Below, piece by piece: positions 24,199 through 26,328 of a stretch of 26,328 nt of DNA. Position 1 is the first letter of the stretch. Each line of letters begins with the position of its first letter. The stretch comes from an uncultured Eubacteriales bacterium (lineage in GTDB: Bacteria; Bacillota; Clostridia; Oscillospirales; Acutalibacteraceae), in contig CAKSHI010000017.1 of NCBI GenBank assembly GCA_934457115.1, forward strand, positions 1-26,328, written 5' to 3'. Under the pieces are notes generated by a model, which was given only the letters and a program-made list of their open reading frames with translations, searched no databases and was not told where the DNA came from. A program made the translations under genes and the position numbers.

Positions 24199-24214
24199 TA
24201 TAATTTTATAAAAT

Positions 24215-24252
24215 ATGCCTCCCGTTTGTCTATCGTGACATGTGGGAGGCAT
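24215..24252 (+). terminator. Hairpin terminator after the small membrane-anchored protein gene
   Basis: ATGCCTCCC (24215-24223) pairs with GGGAGGCAT (24244-24252); an inner TGTC/GACA pair extends it. The trailing TGTTATAT is only weakly T-rich. It begins 17 nt after the stop codon. Confidence 0.6.
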
Positions 24253-24308
24253 TGTTATATCCACTATTAAATATAAAACCTATTGACTATATTCTTGTAA
24301 AAACAAAT

Positions 24309-24731
24309 TTATTTGCAGTCTTTATCAAAACTTGGGTTAAACTCGTAGAAGTTTTTGCTATTCAACTTATCAGTCGCTATTCTTAAACCCTCACCAAAGC
24401 GTTGATAGTGCACAACTTCTCTTGCACGTAAGAACCTAATAGCATCTTTTACATCAGGGTCATCGCAAAAACGCAAGATATTGTCATAGGTAGACCTTGC
24501 TTTTTGTTCTGCAGCCAAATCCTCGTGAAGATCGGTTATAGGGTCACCTTTTACGGCCATCGTGGCAGCGGAGTAAGGTGTGCCACTTGCAGATTGGGGA
24601 TATATGCCCGTAGTATGATCTACAAAATAGTCATCAAACCCTGCCTTTTTAATTTCATCAATAGTCAGGTTCTTTGTAAGCTGGTATACAATAGCTCCTA
24701 TCATTTCTAAGTGTGCAAGTTCTTCCGTTCC
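24309..24731 (-). pseudogene. cotJC: cotJC 3' exon: spore coat manganese-catalase-like protein, split by the recombinase element
   Basis: The frame GTEELAHLEMIGAIVYQLTK... to the stop at 24309 matches the last 140 or so residues of CotJC (about 190 in full), a coat protein of the non-haem manganese-catalase family made in the mother cell. Metal-ligand regions present are EELAH (Glu and His), LAAEQKAR (Glu) and REVVHYQRF (His). The first ligand Glu, in the GELAA-type segment of the N-terminal part, is missing. The family sequence ...LTDIGTEE... is broken directly before GTEE, with TGA at 24743-24741 upstream in frame. An internal ATG exists at 24704 but no ribosome binding site. The gene is therefore either a split gene restored by excision, or dead. 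Upstream lies the serine recombinase. Confidence 0.9.
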
Positions 24732-24766
24732 ATAATGATATCAGTGAGTATTGGTTTAATTTGTTG
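24720..24766 (-). other. Recombination junction (attL/attR-type) between element and cotJC 3' exon
   Basis: On the minus strand the recombinase stop (24758-24756) is followed after 24 nt by the first recognisable in-frame cotJC codon GGA (24731-24729). Between them, in another frame, codons 24766-24737 read QQIKPILTDI, where ILTDI is what CotJC has immediately before GTEE. Five extra nt (ATTAT, 24736-24732) separate the two. The crossover point probably lies at or just inside GGAACGG, since sequence from there is exon. Confidence 0.65.
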
Positions 24767-26328
24767 GCATTTTAGGGAATAAAGTGATAGTAAAGTCTTT
24801 TTCGGATCCATGCCATCTGGTGCCGTGTTCTTTAGTATACTCCACACGGTCTAATACTTCTTTTAACATATCATTTTTCGCCTTGGGAGAGTCTAGACTG
24901 TAATATACTTCAAGCAACTTTTCCACTTTTGGTATTATATTAATTGCTCCTTCGTTTCGCGCTATCTCTGTTTTTAATTCTGTTTCCATGTTAGATATAT
25001 TGTCTTTGCAGTCATTGATTTTTTCGGTTAGAGAGCGTGAACGCTGAATGAAAACATCAGTAGTGTATATGCCTTGTTCAAGTAAATCATATGTATTATT
25101 AAGCTGCAATGACAGGGTATCAAGCTCACTATGTAGCTTATTAAGTGCTTTTTTATGTAAATCTATCTTAGCGGTATTATTAGGAATAGAATTAGGATCC
25201 CATTGGAGCTTGTATTTGTCTAGCCATTCCTTAAGGGAGTCAATAATGCAATCTTCGACTAGGTATAGGTGGGAACTTACATTATTACACGATAAAGTTT
25301 GGCACATAAGTGTATCAGGATAATCGTTATATGGTCGACGCGCCATATGATGGCCGCACTTGCCGCAAATTACTAGACCGGCTAAGGGGTTTTTTAGGTT
25401 TTTTCGATTACCAACGGGAGTATGAGCATGACTTTTCATGACACTTTGTGCCAAGTTAAATGTGTCGACTGATATTATTGGTGGGTGTAAACCATCAGTT
25501 ATGATACTATTATTTGAACGAGGACGGGATACTACCACTTGACCATCAACTACCTTTTTAGTGCTTGGTCGCCAATTCCAACGGATTTTACCTATATATA
25601 TAGGATTAGTGAGGATGTCACGTATAGTGGTAGCGTTCCAATCACTCCCATATCTTGTGGGAATTTGCATTTTATTGAGCTTGCGGGCAATTAGGGTTGT
25701 GCCTAATCGTTTAGTTGTACCATCATCTTGCAATTCGCCTATTGTGTACCATTCATATATCGAGCGAACAATATCAGCCTCTTCATCATTGATTGCCAAG
25801 GTAAAACCTTTATCGCCCTCAATCCTAACACGCTGATATCCTATAGGAGGCTTATTAGCAACGTACTTTCCCTCCTTGACAGAGGTAATACGCCCACGTT
25901 GTAAACGGCGATTGATTGTCTTGTATTCACGTCTAGACATGAACAGCCCAAACTCAAAATATTCTTCGTCAAATTCATTATTTGGGTCGTAAATTTTAAC
26001 TGGAGTGATAATTTGGGTATTGGAATATTTAAAGGCTTGAGAAACTATACCTTGGTCGATAGTATCACCACGGGCTAAACGTTCAACCTCTACAACTAAA
26101 ACACCAGCCCAGATACCTTGTTCTACCTCACTTAAAAGGTGTTGCATGACCGGTCTGGCGGCAATGGTTTCGCCAGAAACAACCTCTTTATATATTTGGG
26201 TTATGTTCAATTGGAGTTTCTTAGCTAATTCAAGCAAGGTTTTTTCGTGTCGGGCAAGTGTTTCACCCTCTCCATATGCCTCCATTTCTTGGTCTTTACG
26301 GGACTTTCGCAAATACAAACAATATTGC
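24732..26328 (-). mobile_element. Left end of a site-specific element inserted in cotJC (continues outside the window)
   Basis: The element begins where cotJC is interrupted and its large serine recombinase gene is the terminal gene, as in skin, SPbeta-type and other spore-gene intervening elements. Its other end and the cotJC 5' exon should lie beyond 26328. Length, cargo and any excision factor are not visible. Confidence 0.8.
24756..26328 (-). CDS. Large serine recombinase (site-specific integrase/excisionase), N terminus outside the window
   Basis: At least 520 residues; the frame stays open to the right edge (QYCLYLRKSRKD), so the first few residues are outside and the TTG at 26318 is not the start. 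Order: resolvase domain with the catalytic Ser in YLRKSRKD and the EVERLARG arginine region; a recombinase domain (about 145-300) with ARKLNKMQIPTR and TIRDILTNPIYIGKIRWN; a zinc ribbon with C318, C321, C339 and C344; then a coiled-coil insertion (about 385-455) that controls synapsis. The C terminus is ITLFPKMPTN. It would cut both DNA strands at the attachment sites, with excision needing a partner factor. Orientation is the same as cotJC, and its stop lies next to the junction. Confidence 0.95.
   Translation of the reverse strand, partial: QYCLYLRKSRKDQEMEAYGEGETLARHEKTLLELAKKLQLNITQIYKEVVSGETIAARPVMQHLLSEVEQGIWAGVLVVEVERLARGDTIDQGIVSQAFKYSNTQIITPVKIYDPNNEFDEEYFEFGLFMSRREYKTINRRLQRGRITSVKEGKYVANKPPIGYQRVRIEGDKGFTLAINDEEADIVRSIYEWYTIGELQDDGTTKRLGTTLIARKLNKMQIPTRYGSDWNATTIRDILTNPIYIGKIRWNWRPSTKKVVDGQVVVSRPRSNNSIITDGLHPPIISVDTFNLAQSVMKSHAHTPVGNRKNLKNPLAGLVICGKCGHHMARRPYNDYPDTLMCQTLSCNNVSSHLYLVEDCIIDSLKEWLDKYKLQWDPNSIPNNTAKIDLHKKALNKLHSELDTLSLQLNNTYDLLEQGIYTTDVFIQRSRSLTEKINDCKDNISNMETELKTEIARNEGAINIIPKVEKLLEVYYSLDSPKAKNDMLKEVLDRVEYTKEHGTRWHGSEKDFTITLFPKMPTN

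Noticed and set aside
24309..24704. Reading the 131-residue frame starting at 24704 as a complete small protein
   Set aside because: CotJC codons GTEELAHLE continue in frame upstream of that ATG, and there is no Shine-Dalgarno sequence, so the ATG is internal.
24504..24710. Plus-strand open frame opposite cotJC
   Set aside because: Shadow of the CotJC frame; no ribosome binding site and no recognisable protein.

Overview
The window is a low-GC chromosomal segment of an endospore-forming member of the Firmicutes, most likely class Clostridia. The evidence is a dense set of sporulation genes (gpr, spoIIP, spoVAD, a spoIVFA-like/spoIVFB pair, cotJC), tRNA genes with encoded CCA, Gram-positive Shine-Dalgarno sequences, consensus sigma-A promoters and an ECF transporter module beside truA. 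No species call is possible from sequence alone.

Layout. 1-2538 (+): the tail of an unknown gene and a terminator, then gpr (germination protease, with a sigma-G-like promoter), spoIIP (engulfment amidase/endopeptidase) and a small membrane protein. 2612-3410 (+): a stand-alone serine-rich cell-surface protein with its own promoter and terminator. 3454-7790 (+): one transcription unit, headed by a consensus sigma-A promoter and closed by a strong terminator, holding five tandem paralogues (six domain copies) of secreted, probably beta-helical proteins that I cannot assign to a known family. 7805-9406 (-): asnA and a YgjP-like metallopeptidase. 9474-10610 (-): spoVAD without its usual operon partners. 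10654-11244 (-): a five-tRNA operon (Gly, Arg, His, Gln, Lys). 11275-15069 (-): cvpA, pgsA and a zinc-finger Clp ATPase. 15091-19630 (-): ecfA1-ecfA2-ecfT-truA and a DUF5711-like protein. 19798-21157 (+): a SpoIVFA-like M23 protein and the SpoIVFB intramembrane protease. 21158-23614 (-): a YfhO-type membrane protein. 23857-24198 (+): a small membrane-anchored protein. 24309-26328 (-): the 3' part of cotJC, cut off from its 5' part by an element whose large serine recombinase runs out of the window.

The two most interesting regions are the right end and the paralogue array. At the right end a site-specific recombination element interrupts a spore-coat manganese-catalase gene. The recombinase gene lies directly beside the 3' exon, the same logic as the skin element in sigK, so excision in the mother cell could rebuild cotJC. 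The element's own edge also carries a cotJC-like stretch displaced by exactly 5 nt, which may record how its attachment site arose. In the array, near-identical DNA blocks are shuffled between copies, which suggests gene conversion and diversification of a secreted protein family.

Many sporulation proteins here act together. GPR and SpoVAD belong to the forespore/spore core and inner membrane, SpoIIP to engulfment, SpoIVFA/FB to pro-sigma-K processing, and CotJC to the coat, which is a late mother-cell product. An element in a mother-cell gene is genetically harmless to the spore line if it is excised only in the mother cell.
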